64,000 bases of DNA from JADJNW01 sp964526645 (GTDB taxonomy: Bacteria; Bacteroidota; Bacteroidia; Chitinophagales; Saprospiraceae): the NCBI GenBank assembly GCA_964526645.1, contig CAZGJN010000004.1, forward strand, positions 124,001 to 188,000, given 5' to 3'. A program made the translations under genes and the position numbers. This document shows, one piece after another, positions 17,538 to 28,800 of the stretch (position 1 is its first letter; each line of letters begins with the position of its first letter). The notes under the pieces are model-generated. The model was not told the origin of the DNA, made no database searches, and was given only the letters and a program-made list of their open reading frames with translations.

Positions 17538-20500
17538 ATGAAAAATAGATTACGCTTATTATGGATCGTAGTAATGGTGGTAAGTGCTTGCCGGCAAGAG
17601 GATAAGCCTGCTACTTCACTCTTTTCGCCATTAGCACCATCGCGCACAGGGATTCTATTTGAAAATAAATTGACATACGACAAAGATTTTAATATTTATA
17701 CCTATCGAAATTTTTATAATGGCGGTGGCGTAGCCGTAGGGGACATAAATAATGATGGCTTGGTAGATTTGTATTTTACAGCCAATATGCTACCCAATCG
17801 CTTGTACCTAAATAAAGGTGATTTCAAATTTGAAGACATTACAGACAAAGCAGGCGTAGCGGGCAAGCGCGCCTGGAGCACGGGTGTGTCCATGGTGGAT
17901 GTCAATGGCGATGGCTGGCTGGACATTTACGTTTGCAATTCAGGCGATGTAAAGGGCGATAATAAGCAAAATGAACTTTTTATCAACAATAGCGACGGCA
18001 CTTTTCGGGAAGAAGCCGAGCAGTGGGGTATCGCCGACAAGGGGTATTCTACGCACGCTGCTTTTTTTGATTATGACAAAGACGGCGACTTGGATATGTA
18101 CCTGCTTAATAACTCCTATCGGGCTATCGGGAGTTTTGATTTGAGAAAAAATGAACGGCAAAAACGCGACCCGGAAGGCGGAGATAAGCTCTTCCGTAAT
18201 GAAGGCGATCACTTCGAGGATGTAAGCGTGCAAGCAGGTATTTATGGCAGTGTGATTGGCTTTGGGTTAGGCGTTACGGTGGGCGATATCAACCGCGATG
18301 GTTGGATGGATATATACGTCTCCAATGATTTTTTTGAACGGGACTACCTTTACATCAATCAAAAAGACGGAACTTTCAATGAAGTACTCGAACAGCAAAT
18401 GCGCTCAATTAGCGCTGCTTCTATGGGTGCTGATTTGGCGGACATCAACAACGATGGCTTTCCGGACATCTTCGTGACCGAAATGCTCCCTGAACCCAAC
18501 GACCGAATCAAAACCGCTACCACTTTTGAAAACTGGAATCGCTATCAATATGGCTTGGAAAATGGCTACTTCCACCAGTTTACACGCAATATGCTACAAC
18601 TGAATAACGGAGATAATACCTTTAGCGAAATTGGGCGATTGGCGGGTGTAGAAGCAACGGACTGGAGCTGGGGGGCGCTTATTTTTGATATGGATAATGA
18701 CGGGCTGAAGGACATTTTTGTTGCCAATGGTATCTATCAAGACCTGACCAACCAGGATTTTCTCAATTATATTGCCAATGAGGAAACCGCTCGCGCTATC
18801 GTCAGCAGTGGTGAAGTGGATTATAAAAAGCTGATTGATTTTATTCCCTCTGTTCCGGTGCCTAATTATGCTTTTCAGAACCAGGGGAATCTGCGCTTCA
18901 GCAATAAAGCGCTTGAATGGGGACTGGCTACTCCCGGATTTTCGAATGGGTCAGCTTATGCTGACCTGGATAATGACGGCGACCTTGACCTGGTCGTCAA
19001 TAACGTCAACATGCCTGCTGCCCTGTATCGCAATGAAGCCAACACGCTTTTGCCTGAAAATCGTTACCTCAAAGTCGTGCTGCAAGGAGAAGGGAAAAAT
19101 CCTTTCGCTATTGGTACAAAACTTACAATTAAACATCAGGGCAAGGAATTTTATCTGGAGCAAATGCCCATGCGTGGCTTTGAATCTTCGGTGGATCCCC
19201 GTCCCAATTTTGGTTTGGGGGCTATTCAGCAAATAGATTCTTTAATCGTAGAATGGTATGATGGCAACTGGACGGTGATGACCCAGGTACCAACCAATCA
19301 AACCCTTTCATTGGCAAAGAAAGATGCCAATGTGGCTGCTGCGCCCGCTCAACGGCAAGACACGCCTTCTTTTCAAGACATCACGGCCGTTATCAATTTG
19401 GCATACAAACACCAGGAAAATTTGTTTGTTGACTTTGATCGCGATCGCTTGATCTACCACATGCTCTCCACCGAAGGTCCCAAAATGTGCAAAGGCGATG
19501 TCAATCGCGATGGTTTGGATGACTTTTATGTAGGCGGTGCTAAGGATCAGCCCGGAAAATTATTTGTACAGTTGCCTGGTGGAAAGTTCAAATCCACGAA
19601 TGAAAGTCTTTTTGAACAAGACAAGGTTTCAGAAGATACCGATTGCATTTTTTTTGATGCCGATGGCGACCAGGATTTGGATCTCTATGTAGCCAGTGGT
19701 GGTAGTGAGTTTCCCAATAGCGCAGCGGCTTTAGCGGATCGCTTGTACTTCAACGATGGCAAGGGTACTTTCAAAAAATCACCACAATTGTTACCTACTT
19801 TTCAATTCGAAAACACTGCTTGCGTAGAAGCAGCTGATTTTGATGGAGATGGCGATGAGGATTTATTTGTCGGCATTCGGGCGATTCCGTTTTTGTACGG
19901 CGTACCTGCCAATGGGTATTTGCTACAAAATGACGGCAAAGGTAATTTTACCAATATCACCAAACAAGTAGCACCAGCATTGGAAAAAATAGGTATGCTT
20001 AGGGATGCTATCTGGGCTGATATAGACCAAGATAAAGACTCCGATTTGATTTTGGTAGGCGAGTGGATGCCCATCAGGGTTTTAAGAAATGACGGTGGAA
20101 AACTCTCGGACATCACCGAAACCGCTGGGCTTTACCACAGCAATGGTTGGTGGAACTGTATCAAGGCAGGTGATTTTGATCACGATGGTGATACGGATTT
20201 TGTGGTCGGCAATCATGGATTGAATTCTCGCTTCCGAGCCAGTACGGACAAACCTGTGCGCATGTATGTCAACGACTTTGACCAAAACGGCATGGCAGAG
20301 CAAATTATTTGTACCTTCAATGGGGATGAAATGTATCCAATGTTGCTTCGCCATGATTTGGTAAGCCAGTTGCCGGGTTTGAAAAAGAAATATCTCAATT
20401 ACGATAGCTTTAAAGACCAAACTGCCGAGGACATTTTCGCGCCGGAACAGTTAAAAAATGCTGTAACAAGTGAAGTCTATAATCTACAATCGGTACTGCT

Positions 20501-20846
20501 CCTCAACCAGGGGAATAATCGCTTTGATGTCGTTGCTTTGCCTATAGAAGCTCAATTTTCGCCAACTTATGGGCTACTGGTAGAAGATTTTGATGCGGAT
20601 GGTCATCTCGACATTCTTACTGCTGGCAATTTTTTTAGTGCCAAACCAGAGGTAGGGCGCTACGATGCCAGCTATGGTTTGCTGCTAAAAGGCAATGGCA
20701 AGGGCGGCTTTGAACCAATAAAGGCTGCTAAAACAGGGATTTACATACAAGGAGAAGCTCGGGACGCAGCGCTACTGCGGATCGGAAATGAATGGGTTAT
20801 TTGCATTACCAGAAATAATGATCAGATGCAATTTTTTAAATTATAG
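17538..20846 (+). CDS. FG-GAP/VCBS and ASPIC/UnbV repeat lipoprotein, CRTAC1-like (VCBS2)
   Basis: Paralogue of VCBS1, 1102 aa from the ATG at 17538. An upstream in-frame codon at 17502 would overlap the preceding gene and is not needed for the signal peptide. The leader MKNRLRLLWIVVMVV ends in lipobox VVSAC. It has the same order of parts: FG-GAP blades, an ASPIC/UnbV segment (VDPRPNFGLGAIQQIDSL), then a second set of blades ending EDFDADGHLDILTAGNF. Long stretches match VCBS1 almost residue for residue, for example around FPNSAAALADRLYFNDGKG, so the pair arose by duplication. Its stop is only 3 bases from the next ATG. Confidence 0.9.
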   Translation: MKNRLRLLWIVVMVVSACRQEDKPATSLFSPLAPSRTGILFENKLTYDKDFNIYTYRNFYNGGGVAVGDINNDGLVDLYFTANMLPNRLYLNKGDFKFEDITDKAGVAGKRAWSTGVSMVDVNGDGWLDIYVCNSGDVKGDNKQNELFINNSDGTFREEAEQWGIADKGYSTHAAFFDYDKDGDLDMYLLNNSYRAIGSFDLRKNERQKRDPEGGDKLFRNEGDHFEDVSVQAGIYGSVIGFGLGVTVGDINRDGWMDIYVSNDFFERDYLYINQKDGTFNEVLEQQMRSISAASMGADLADINNDGFPDIFVTEMLPEPNDRIKTATTFENWNRYQYGLENGYFHQFTRNMLQLNNGDNTFSEIGRLAGVEATDWSWGALIFDMDNDGLKDIFVANGIYQDLTNQDFLNYIANEETARAIVSSGEVDYKKLIDFIPSVPVPNYAFQNQGNLRFSNKALEWGLATPGFSNGSAYADLDNDGDLDLVVNNVNMPAALYRNEANTLLPENRYLKVVLQGEGKNPFAIGTKLTIKHQGKEFYLEQMPMRGFESSVDPRPNFGLGAIQQIDSLIVEWYDGNWTVMTQVPTNQTLSLAKKDANVAAAPAQRQDTPSFQDITAVINLAYKHQENLFVDFDRDRLIYHMLSTEGPKMCKGDVNRDGLDDFYVGGAKDQPGKLFVQLPGGKFKSTNESLFEQDKVSEDTDCIFFDADGDQDLDLYVASGGSEFPNSAAALADRLYFNDGKGTFKKSPQLLPTFQFENTACVEAADFDGDGDEDLFVGIRAIPFLYGVPANGYLLQNDGKGNFTNITKQVAPALEKIGMLRDAIWADIDQDKDSDLILVGEWMPIRVLRNDGGKLSDITETAGLYHSNGWWNCIKAGDFDHDGDTDFVVGNHGLNSRFRASTDKPVRMYVNDFDQNGMAEQIICTFNGDEMYPMLLRHDLVSQLPGLKKKYLNYDSFKDQTAEDIFAPEQLKNAVTSEVYNLQSVLLLNQGNNRFDVVALPIEAQFSPTYGLLVEDFDADGHLDILTAGNFFSAKPEVGRYDASYGLLLKGNGKGGFEPIKAAKTGIYIQGEARDAALLRIGNEWVICITRNNDQMQFFKL

Positions 20847-20849
20847 CGT

Positions 20850-22808
20850 ATGAAAAGCAAGCATACAATACTGGCTTTACTTTGGCTGATGGCCGGTTGG
20901 CAAATCCAGCGGAGTACGGCACAGATTGTGCCTTGTGATGATCGCTTGTATTTGTTTAGCTCCGACTTTTACTCCTCTCCTACGCTGATTGAACGGCTTT
21001 CTTTTGGTGGTGAAAACGGCCAACAACTTTTCCTCGATCCTTTTGTCAATTTGGAAACCACCCTCAATGCCGTCGGCTACAATGTCTTTGACCAGCACAT
21101 ATACGGTATCAATCCTTTAACTTACGAGCTTTTCAGGGTGGATGCCAGTGGTAAGGCTACCAGGCTAGGAATACCTGCCGGTTTGGATACTTCGCTGGTG
21201 TACTATGCAGGAACGGTCACTCCGAATGGCCGCGCGCTGATGATTATCGGAAGAACCAAAGACACAGAGGTAGATAAAAAAATGTATTCCATTACCCTGA
21301 GGGGACCAAATTACGGGGCAGGGTATGTTTCTATTATTTGCGATTGGCAGCCCAAAATCGAAGACATTGCCCATCATCCTAATTTTGGAGTGATTTATGG
21401 GTTCGATGTGCGCACCAGGAGGCTTGTTTCTATCACGGAAGGAGGCTTAGTCACCAGCAATGGCTACGAAAGTATTAATGGCATTGACAAGATGGGTTCT
21501 TTGTTTTTTGATGCAGCTGGAAATTTGTATGGTTATGGTGGTAGCGGCACAAAGGAAGATAATTTCTATAAAATCAATACTGCCAATGGCAAAATTGAGG
21601 AAATCGGTTACGGACCCCAAGCCAGAGCTACCGATGGGTGCTCTTGCCCGTACCGGATGGCTTTTTCTAAAACAGCGACACCTCAGGAGGTACTGCCCTG
21701 TGCAGAAGTTACTTTTCGCTATCACATCAAAAACTCAGCGGGTACGGCTTACACCCAAATAGAATTGATAGATACTTTACCGGAAGGTTTTACTATTACA
21801 GCATTAAATAAACTGCCGGTAAATGGCGATGTCCTAAGTGGTATTGGCTCTAATATATTGCATATCAATAGAATTCATGTATTATTGGGAAATAATGTAA
21901 TAGAAATAACCGCCAAAGCTCCTGCACAGCCCGGCGTGTATGCCTCACGCGGTGCGGTGAGCCCGCTGCCCCTTATTTATAATGGTGGGCGGCTTGTGTC
22001 AGATGATCCCACAGATGGTTTGATTGCCTCCGCCACAAGTATCAAGGTGATTGAACAAACAAGGATATTGCCAGATTCTACTTACTACCTCTGCCAGGGG
22101 AGCAGCCGCATTCTATCCGCCAATCCTTCAGGTATCACTTATACTTGGTCGCCTATTGATGCAGACAAACCGAATGTTGAAGTCAATAGCCCGGGTATTT
22201 ACACCGTTACTACAACAACTGAGTGCGGAATATTCACTGATGCGATGGAGGTATTGCCTATTGAACCACCTTTTATTGACTTGGGCGCTGACAAAACCAT
22301 AGAACAGGGGGAGCGCATCTTCCTTGATTATACTACCAATGCAAAAGGGGATATTTCATTTTTTTGGGCATCGGAATCCGAAAATACTGGCTTGAGTTGC
22401 ACGGATTGCCCTGATCCGACCATCAAACCTTTGCAAACTGCTACTTATTTTGTGACGATCAGGGATGAAAATAATTGTACTGCAGCGGATGCTATTCTGA
22501 TAGAAGTGTTGCCAGTGCGTGAGATTTTTGCACCAAGTGCATTCAGCCCCAACGCCGATGGTGTCAACGATATTTTTTATCTCCAGGGCAAGGGCGATGT
22601 GAAAATTTTATACCTCCGCGTTTTTGATCGCTGGGGAAATCTTGTTTTTCAAACACAAAATGCTTACCTTAACGACGCGGCATTCGGATGGGATGGAACA
22701 TGGAAAAACAAACCTTTGCCCGCCCAAACCTTTGTTTTTGTTGTAAAATTAGAATTTGCCGACCAAACTCAAAGGCAGCTTTCTGGTGAAATAACGCTAT
22801 TGAGATAA
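20850..22808 (+). CDS. Secreted protein with type B (CHU_C) T9SS sorting domain
   Basis: A 652-aa extracellular protein. Signal peptide residues 1-24 (ending STAQ) precede a beta-propeller-like N-terminal half (about 25-275; repeated units such as GNLYGYGGSG and YKINTANGKIEEIG). A DUF11-type beta-sandwich follows (about 285-385; IELIDTLPEGFTITALN). After two Ig-like segments (about 400-550) comes a gliding-motility-associated C-terminal domain (about 560-652; FAPSAFSPNADGVNDIF and DRWGNLVFQT). That domain is the type B signal for export by the type IX secretion system. No enzyme motif is visible; adhesion or ligand binding is the likely job. It has no SusD features. Confidence 0.85.
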   Translation: MKSKHTILALLWLMAGWQIQRSTAQIVPCDDRLYLFSSDFYSSPTLIERLSFGGENGQQLFLDPFVNLETTLNAVGYNVFDQHIYGINPLTYELFRVDASGKATRLGIPAGLDTSLVYYAGTVTPNGRALMIIGRTKDTEVDKKMYSITLRGPNYGAGYVSIICDWQPKIEDIAHHPNFGVIYGFDVRTRRLVSITEGGLVTSNGYESINGIDKMGSLFFDAAGNLYGYGGSGTKEDNFYKINTANGKIEEIGYGPQARATDGCSCPYRMAFSKTATPQEVLPCAEVTFRYHIKNSAGTAYTQIELIDTLPEGFTITALNKLPVNGDVLSGIGSNILHINRIHVLLGNNVIEITAKAPAQPGVYASRGAVSPLPLIYNGGRLVSDDPTDGLIASATSIKVIEQTRILPDSTYYLCQGSSRILSANPSGITYTWSPIDADKPNVEVNSPGIYTVTTTTECGIFTDAMEVLPIEPPFIDLGADKTIEQGERIFLDYTTNAKGDISFFWASESENTGLSCTDCPDPTIKPLQTATYFVTIRDENNCTAADAILIEVLPVREIFAPSAFSPNADGVNDIFYLQGKGDVKILYLRVFDRWGNLVFQTQNAYLNDAAFGWDGTWKNKPLPAQTFVFVVKLEFADQTQRQLSGEITLLR

Positions 22809-22834
22809 ATTTTGTACTAAAAAAACACCATTCC

Positions 22835-25792
22835 ATGAAAAGGACTTTACACACCATTTTGCTTACCGCAATGACAGTAGTGCTGGCATTTCCGGCTTTT
22901 GCTCAAGTCCTTGAAGTGAGTGGAACAGTCAAGGATGAAAATAAAAATCCGCTGATCGGTGCGACTATCCTGATTAAAGGCACTACCACAGGCACTGTTT
23001 CTGATACGGATGGCACTTTTACAATCAAAGCTCAAAAAGGAGACCTTTTAGCCATTCAATTCATAGGCTACGACATACCAGAGATAGAAATAAAAGAACC
23101 AACGCTTACCATAGAATTAAAGCCCTCGCTCCTGCTTGATAGTGATCCTTTGGCAATATGTTGTTTTCCCCCAATAAGGGAGAATCGAACAAGTACTTAT
23201 TCTATTGTGAATGCGAAAGATTTCAATCAGGGCAATATGTACCACCCCTATCAAATGATACAAGGCAGGGTACCTGGCTTAACTATCAGCCGACCAGGGG
23301 GCGACCCTTTGGGTTTATTCGATGTAAGGCAACGCGGCCTGCATTCCATCATAGGGAATACAGAGCCTTTACTCGTTGTGGATGGTTTACCTGGAGTTTC
23401 CTTGCAAACTATTGATCCGCAGGACATTGAATCTTTTTCTGTGTTGCGCGATGCTTCGATGGTGTCCTTGTACGGTGCGCGTGGTGCGAATGGAGTGATC
23501 TTGATTCAGACCAAAAGAGGCCTCAGAAATAGCGACCTGAAACTTTCTTACAATGGTTATGCCGCTATGGATCAGGCAGTAGGCATGCCAGAAGTGTTGG
23601 ATGCGGCAGGGTATAGGTCCTTGTTAAACAATTCCAACAATCAGGGAAAGGACTTGGGTAGTGACACCGATTGGGCGGAAGCTATCACCCGAACGGGTAT
23701 CAGCCAGGCACACAATCTATCCCTTTCCGGTGGGTTGAGCAAAACAGCTTACCACTTGGCTTTAAACTACCGACAGGTGAATGGCGTGGCTAACAATTCC
23801 GGTTTTGATCAAATGAACGCCGCGCTGCACTTGTCGCAGTACTTGCTGAAAGACCGCCTGCAATTAACCGCTTCGGGAACTTTTACCAAGCGAAATTTTA
23901 ATGAAATTAATAAAGATATTTTTTACTACGCTGCTATTTTTAATCCAACTTCACCTATTCTCGACAATAACTCGCCCTTCGGTGGCTACGCGCAGGAAGC
24001 AATTTTGGACTACCAAAACCCGGTTGCTTTACTCGATCAGATACAAAATGAAGGAGCGCAAAACATTGGTACGATACAGCTTGGCGCGCAGTGGGAAATT
24101 GCGAACCAACTCAGGGCTACTGTCAATTATGGCTACCAGCAACAGGATTATACACGTAACTATTTCATAGACCCCGCCGCTTTTTTTGGCGATTTTAAAG
24201 GACAAAATATCCCTACGGATATTGAGCTTGATAACCAATTTTTTGAGTCTTCGCTCGCTTATGATTTTTATCGCAACGGGCATCACCTCTCCTTGTCAGG
24301 CGGTTATACCTATCAAGAATTGACGAATAATTTGATTGGTGCGACACAGTACGATCTATCAACGCTGGGTTTGGCCTTTGTAAATGTCAATTTCCCACAG
24401 GGATTTGAGCCTGGTTCTACTAACATCAACAGCCCTAATCCGGCGTACAAAACGCAAACAAAACTGGCAGCTTTCTTCGGGCGCTTGCAATATGACTTGG
24501 ATGACTGGCTCCTGCTATCCTTAGGCTTGCGCAGGGAAGGCGCTACCCGGTTTGGTGATAACAACAAATGGGGCAATTTTTACAACCTCGGAGTAGGTGT
24601 AGATTGGGCAAAGCTGGCTAATTTGCCTTTTGCAGATAGATTGAATACGCGCTTTAGCTACGGCACCACTGGCAACTTGCCAGCAGATGGTATTTATTCC
24701 GAATTGATTTTCAGACCCTCCGGGACGATCTTTTACAACGGCCAGTTTATCCCTCGGATAGATGTGGGCAACAATCCAAGCCCCGACTTGAAATGGGAAG
24801 AGCGTCGGGAGTGGAATGCTGGCTTGGATTTTACATTTTTCAACTATCGCCTCTTTGGCGCGCTGAATATTTATGGCGGTCGTACAGAAGACGTTCTTTA
24901 TCAATACTTTGTATCCACACCACCCAATTTTGTTGCTGTCCAGTATGAAAATTATGTAGATTTCAGCCATCGCGGCTTGGAGGTGGAATTGAATAGCAAG
25001 CTATTGGAACAAAAGGATTTTTCCTGGAATATCGGTGTCAACTACGCGCAGGACCGTTCTTCCCTGGAAAGCCTTCGCCCGGCACAAGGAGTGGACATTA
25101 GCGGTATTGCATTGCCTGCTTACGTTGGTGTTCCTGGTTTTTGTTGCTTTGAGCCGATTGTATTATCAGAAGGAGAGCCGCTGGGGCAGTTTGTCGGATA
25201 TGAATTTGATGGCATAAAAAATGGCGTACCAACCTATAAAGATTTGAATGGCGATGGGTTTTTCTGCAATTGTGAAGCAGACCTCACCAACATTGGCAAC
25301 GCACTGCCTGATTTTGCCCTGGGTATCAGCAATAACTTGCGTTGGAAAGCCTTTGACCTGAGTGTTTTTATGAGAGGAGTCTTTGGGCATGCACTGCTGA
25401 ACACTCATCGCCAAGCTTTTGGAACGCCAATTTTGTTCGGCAGGTACAATGTCTTGCAAACCGCATTCGAAGGAGATCGGGCAACGCTTCAGCAGACTGT
25501 CGCGCTCTCTGATTTTAGCATAGAGAACGCTACTTTTTTACGCTTGGAAAATTTGGCACTGGGGTATAATGTTGATTTAAAACCTAATAGTCGCATTTCC
25601 AAACTGAGATTCTATGCTGTTGCCCAAAATTTATTTACTTTGACCGATTATAAAGGAACCGATCCTGATATCCGTTTTCGGAATAACGGCGGCAACTTCT
25701 TCAGCGGTAGTGCTTTGACGCCAGGTTTGGATACCAGGATCGGCTATTATGCCACCCGCACTTTTGTGCTGGGTGTACAGGCAGCTTTTTAG
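22835..25792 (+). CDS. SusC/RagA-type outer-membrane transporter 2, cysteine-containing variant
   Basis: SusC-family transporter of 985 aa. It has a signal peptide (ending AFAQ), a carboxypeptidase-regulatory-like domain (about 25-100), a plug (MIQGRVPGLTISRPGGDP; VSLYGARGANGVILIQTKRG) and a barrel ending VLGVQAAF. The usual VVVGYGTQ-type motif before the plug is missing. In its place is DPLAICCFPP with Cys109-Cys110. Two further clusters lie late in the barrel: Cys770-Cys771 and Cys811/Cys813 (FCNCEADL). No SusD gene follows; the next gene is the VCBS3 lipoprotein, 19 bases downstream. It is a diverged paralogue of SusC1. Confidence 0.92.
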   Translation: MKRTLHTILLTAMTVVLAFPAFAQVLEVSGTVKDENKNPLIGATILIKGTTTGTVSDTDGTFTIKAQKGDLLAIQFIGYDIPEIEIKEPTLTIELKPSLLLDSDPLAICCFPPIRENRTSTYSIVNAKDFNQGNMYHPYQMIQGRVPGLTISRPGGDPLGLFDVRQRGLHSIIGNTEPLLVVDGLPGVSLQTIDPQDIESFSVLRDASMVSLYGARGANGVILIQTKRGLRNSDLKLSYNGYAAMDQAVGMPEVLDAAGYRSLLNNSNNQGKDLGSDTDWAEAITRTGISQAHNLSLSGGLSKTAYHLALNYRQVNGVANNSGFDQMNAALHLSQYLLKDRLQLTASGTFTKRNFNEINKDIFYYAAIFNPTSPILDNNSPFGGYAQEAILDYQNPVALLDQIQNEGAQNIGTIQLGAQWEIANQLRATVNYGYQQQDYTRNYFIDPAAFFGDFKGQNIPTDIELDNQFFESSLAYDFYRNGHHLSLSGGYTYQELTNNLIGATQYDLSTLGLAFVNVNFPQGFEPGSTNINSPNPAYKTQTKLAAFFGRLQYDLDDWLLLSLGLRREGATRFGDNNKWGNFYNLGVGVDWAKLANLPFADRLNTRFSYGTTGNLPADGIYSELIFRPSGTIFYNGQFIPRIDVGNNPSPDLKWEERREWNAGLDFTFFNYRLFGALNIYGGRTEDVLYQYFVSTPPNFVAVQYENYVDFSHRGLEVELNSKLLEQKDFSWNIGVNYAQDRSSLESLRPAQGVDISGIALPAYVGVPGFCCFEPIVLSEGEPLGQFVGYEFDGIKNGVPTYKDLNGDGFFCNCEADLTNIGNALPDFALGISNNLRWKAFDLSVFMRGVFGHALLNTHRQAFGTPILFGRYNVLQTAFEGDRATLQQTVALSDFSIENATFLRLENLALGYNVDLKPNSRISKLRFYAVAQNLFTLTDYKGTDPDIRFRNNGGNFFSGSALTPGLDTRIGYYATRTFVLGVQAAF

Positions 25793-25811
25793 AATTGACA
25801 ATCATAGATTG

Positions 25812-28800
25812 ATGACTGAGACCCGTCTGAAAGTAAAATATGCATTTTTTCTGATTGCCGGAATGGTGCTTTTGTCAAAAAGTTGTGTACAAAAGAACAA
25901 CCCTGCAGATACGCTCTTCCGGCAATTGTCTGCTCGCCAAAGTGGTATTTCTTTTGAGAATCAATTGAATGAAACGGAGGATTTTAATATCATCCAGTAC
26001 CTCTATTTTTATAATGGCGGCGGGCTGGCTATCGGGGATATCAACAACGATAGTTTGCCGGATGTGTATTTCACTGCCAATCAGTTGCCCAATAAATTAT
26101 ACCTTAACAAAGGTAATTTACAGTTTGAAGACATTACCGAACGTGCAGGTGTAGCTGGCAAAGGCAGTTGGAAAACCGGTGTGACCATGGCGGACGTTAA
26201 TGGCGATGGCTGGTTGGATATTTATGTCTGCCAGGTGGGCAAATACAAGGGATTGGAAGGGCGTAATGAATTATACCTCAACAAACAAGATGGGACTTTT
26301 GAAGAAAGCGCTGCTGCTTATGGGCTTGATTTTCAAGGCTTTTCTACACAAGCGGCATTTTTTGACTATGATCGGGATGGCGACCTTGATCTGTATCTGC
26401 TCAATCACTCTGTGCACGAAACAGATAATTTTGGCAAGGCGCATCTGAGATTAAAAGCAGATGAATGGACGGGCGATCGGCTCTTCCGAAATGATGGTGC
26501 GCGTTTTGCGGATGTCACTGCGGCGGCTGGTATTTACAGCAGTAAAATCGGCTATGGCTTGGGCATTGCTATCGGCGATCTCAATAACGATGGTTGGGCA
26601 GATATTTATGTATCCAACGATTTTCATGAGAATGACTACCTTTACTACAATAATGCCGATGGTACTTTCACCGAAGCAGGGGTGCATTCTTTTGGGCATA
26701 CCAGCAATTTTTCGATGGGCAGCGATGTGGCTGATTTCAATAACGATGGTTGGATGGATATACTCACATTAGATATGAAACCCGAAAGCGAGGAACTACT
26801 CAAAAGTTCTGTTGGTGCCGATCCTTACAATATTTACCGCTTTAAGCTGGCGTATGGCTACCACTATCAGTTTCCGCGCAACATGCTGCAACTCAATCGC
26901 GGTAAAATTTTTGCTGACAAACAGCCAATAGCTGCTTTTAGTGAAATCGGGCAACTGGCGGGTGTGGATGCAACCGACTGGAGCTGGGCGGCACTATTTT
27001 GCGATTTGGACAATGACGGCTGGAAAGACATCTTTATCAGCAATGGTATCTGGCGAAGACCCAACGACCTGGATTACCTGAAATTCATTTCTAACCAACA
27101 AGTGCAAAAACAAGCGACCGACCTCGAACTGGCTTCCAAAATGCCTGCTGGTTTGATGCCTAATTACACTTTCCGCAATACAAAAAGCCTTGTATTTGAA
27201 AATGTCTCCAAGCAATGGGGCTTGGATTGGGTAGGCTGCTCCAACGGTGCTGCTTACGCGGATTTGGATAATGATGGCGATTTAGATTTGGTGACAAACA
27301 ACCTCAACGCTGCTGCTACTGTTTTTGAAAATCGGGCGAATGAGAAATTAAGGAATAATTTTCTGAAAATCAAATTGATAGATACTTCCAGTAAAAATAC
27401 TTTTGGCATTGGAGCACGCGTAACGGTCGAGACAGATCACCTTCAGGTACAAGAACTTTACCCCAGTCGGGGATTCCAATCTGCTTGTGAACCCTTACTG
27501 ACATTTGGTTTGCAAAAAGCTTCCCAAGCTAAAATTCGCATTTATTGGGCTGATGGAACAGTACAAGATACCACTTCCAATGCCAATCAGGCGCTTGTTA
27601 TCATAAAATCGGGCATAATCAACCCCCAGGAGGCATCGCAGCCAAAACAAGGGAAGGTAGTAGCGGTAGCCAATGCTGTAAATTTTTTGCACCGGGAAAA
27701 TGACTACAACGATTTTGATCGTGAGAAGCTACAGCCACATCAACTTTCCAATCAAGGCCCGAAGCTGGCAACCGGTGATGTCAACGCAGATGGTTTGCCT
27801 GATTTTTACGTTTGCGGGGCAGCAGGGCAGGCGGGAGGCTTGTTTTTACAGACAAAAGCCGGCAAATTTACGCTTCACTCCTCTCCTGATCTTGTAAAAG
27901 ATAGTTTGTACGAAGACACAGATGCCTCATTTTTTGATGCCGATGCCGATGGGGATTTGGATTTGTATGTAGTGAGCGGTGGCGGCGTGGCTGGGTTGCT
28001 GCCCGAGCAGTACTATGATCGCTTGTATTTCAATGATGGAAAAGGCGTTTTTCAAAAAAAGCAGCAGCACATTCCCGAAATTCCTGCAAACGGGGCTTGC
28101 GTTGTTGCTGCTGATTTTAACCAGGATGGCGCACCCGATTTATTTGTCGGTTCTCGCTCTGTACCGGGCAGTTATGGGCTTTCGCCGAGTAGTTTTATTT
28201 TTATCAATAATGGGAAAGGCGTTTTTTCAAAACTGGATGATCCGATTTTGAACAACTTTGGGATGGTGACAAGTGCTATCTGGTTGGAAAAAGCACAAAT
28301 GCTCGCAGTGGTAGGCGAATGGATGCCACTCACCTTTCTGAAATGGAACGATGGGAAGTTGGTCAAATCAGAAGTGGCACAGTCCAACGGCTGGTGGAAT
28401 ACGCTGCATCCAGCGGATCTGGATGGGGATGGCGATCAAGACTTGCTGCTCGGCAATCTTGGTTTGAATACTAACTTGAAAGCGACGGAGAAAGAACCTT
28501 TGGAGCTTTTTATTGGTGATTTTGACAATAATTTATTCACCGATCCAATCTTGGCTTATTACAAACAAGGCAAGCAATACAGCTACTTTTCAAAAGATGA
28601 ACTTTTTTCGCAATTGGTAACCATTCGCAAGAAATTTTTGGATTATCAATCTTTTTCGAAAAGCACTTTTCAAAGCGTTTTTGAGGCTTCGCAGTTGCAA
28701 AAGTCAATCCACAAAAAAGCCTATACCCTTGCTTCCTGTTGGGCGGAGAACCGGAGTGGGGGGCAGTTTGTGCTACACACCTTACCTTTAGAAGCTCAGC

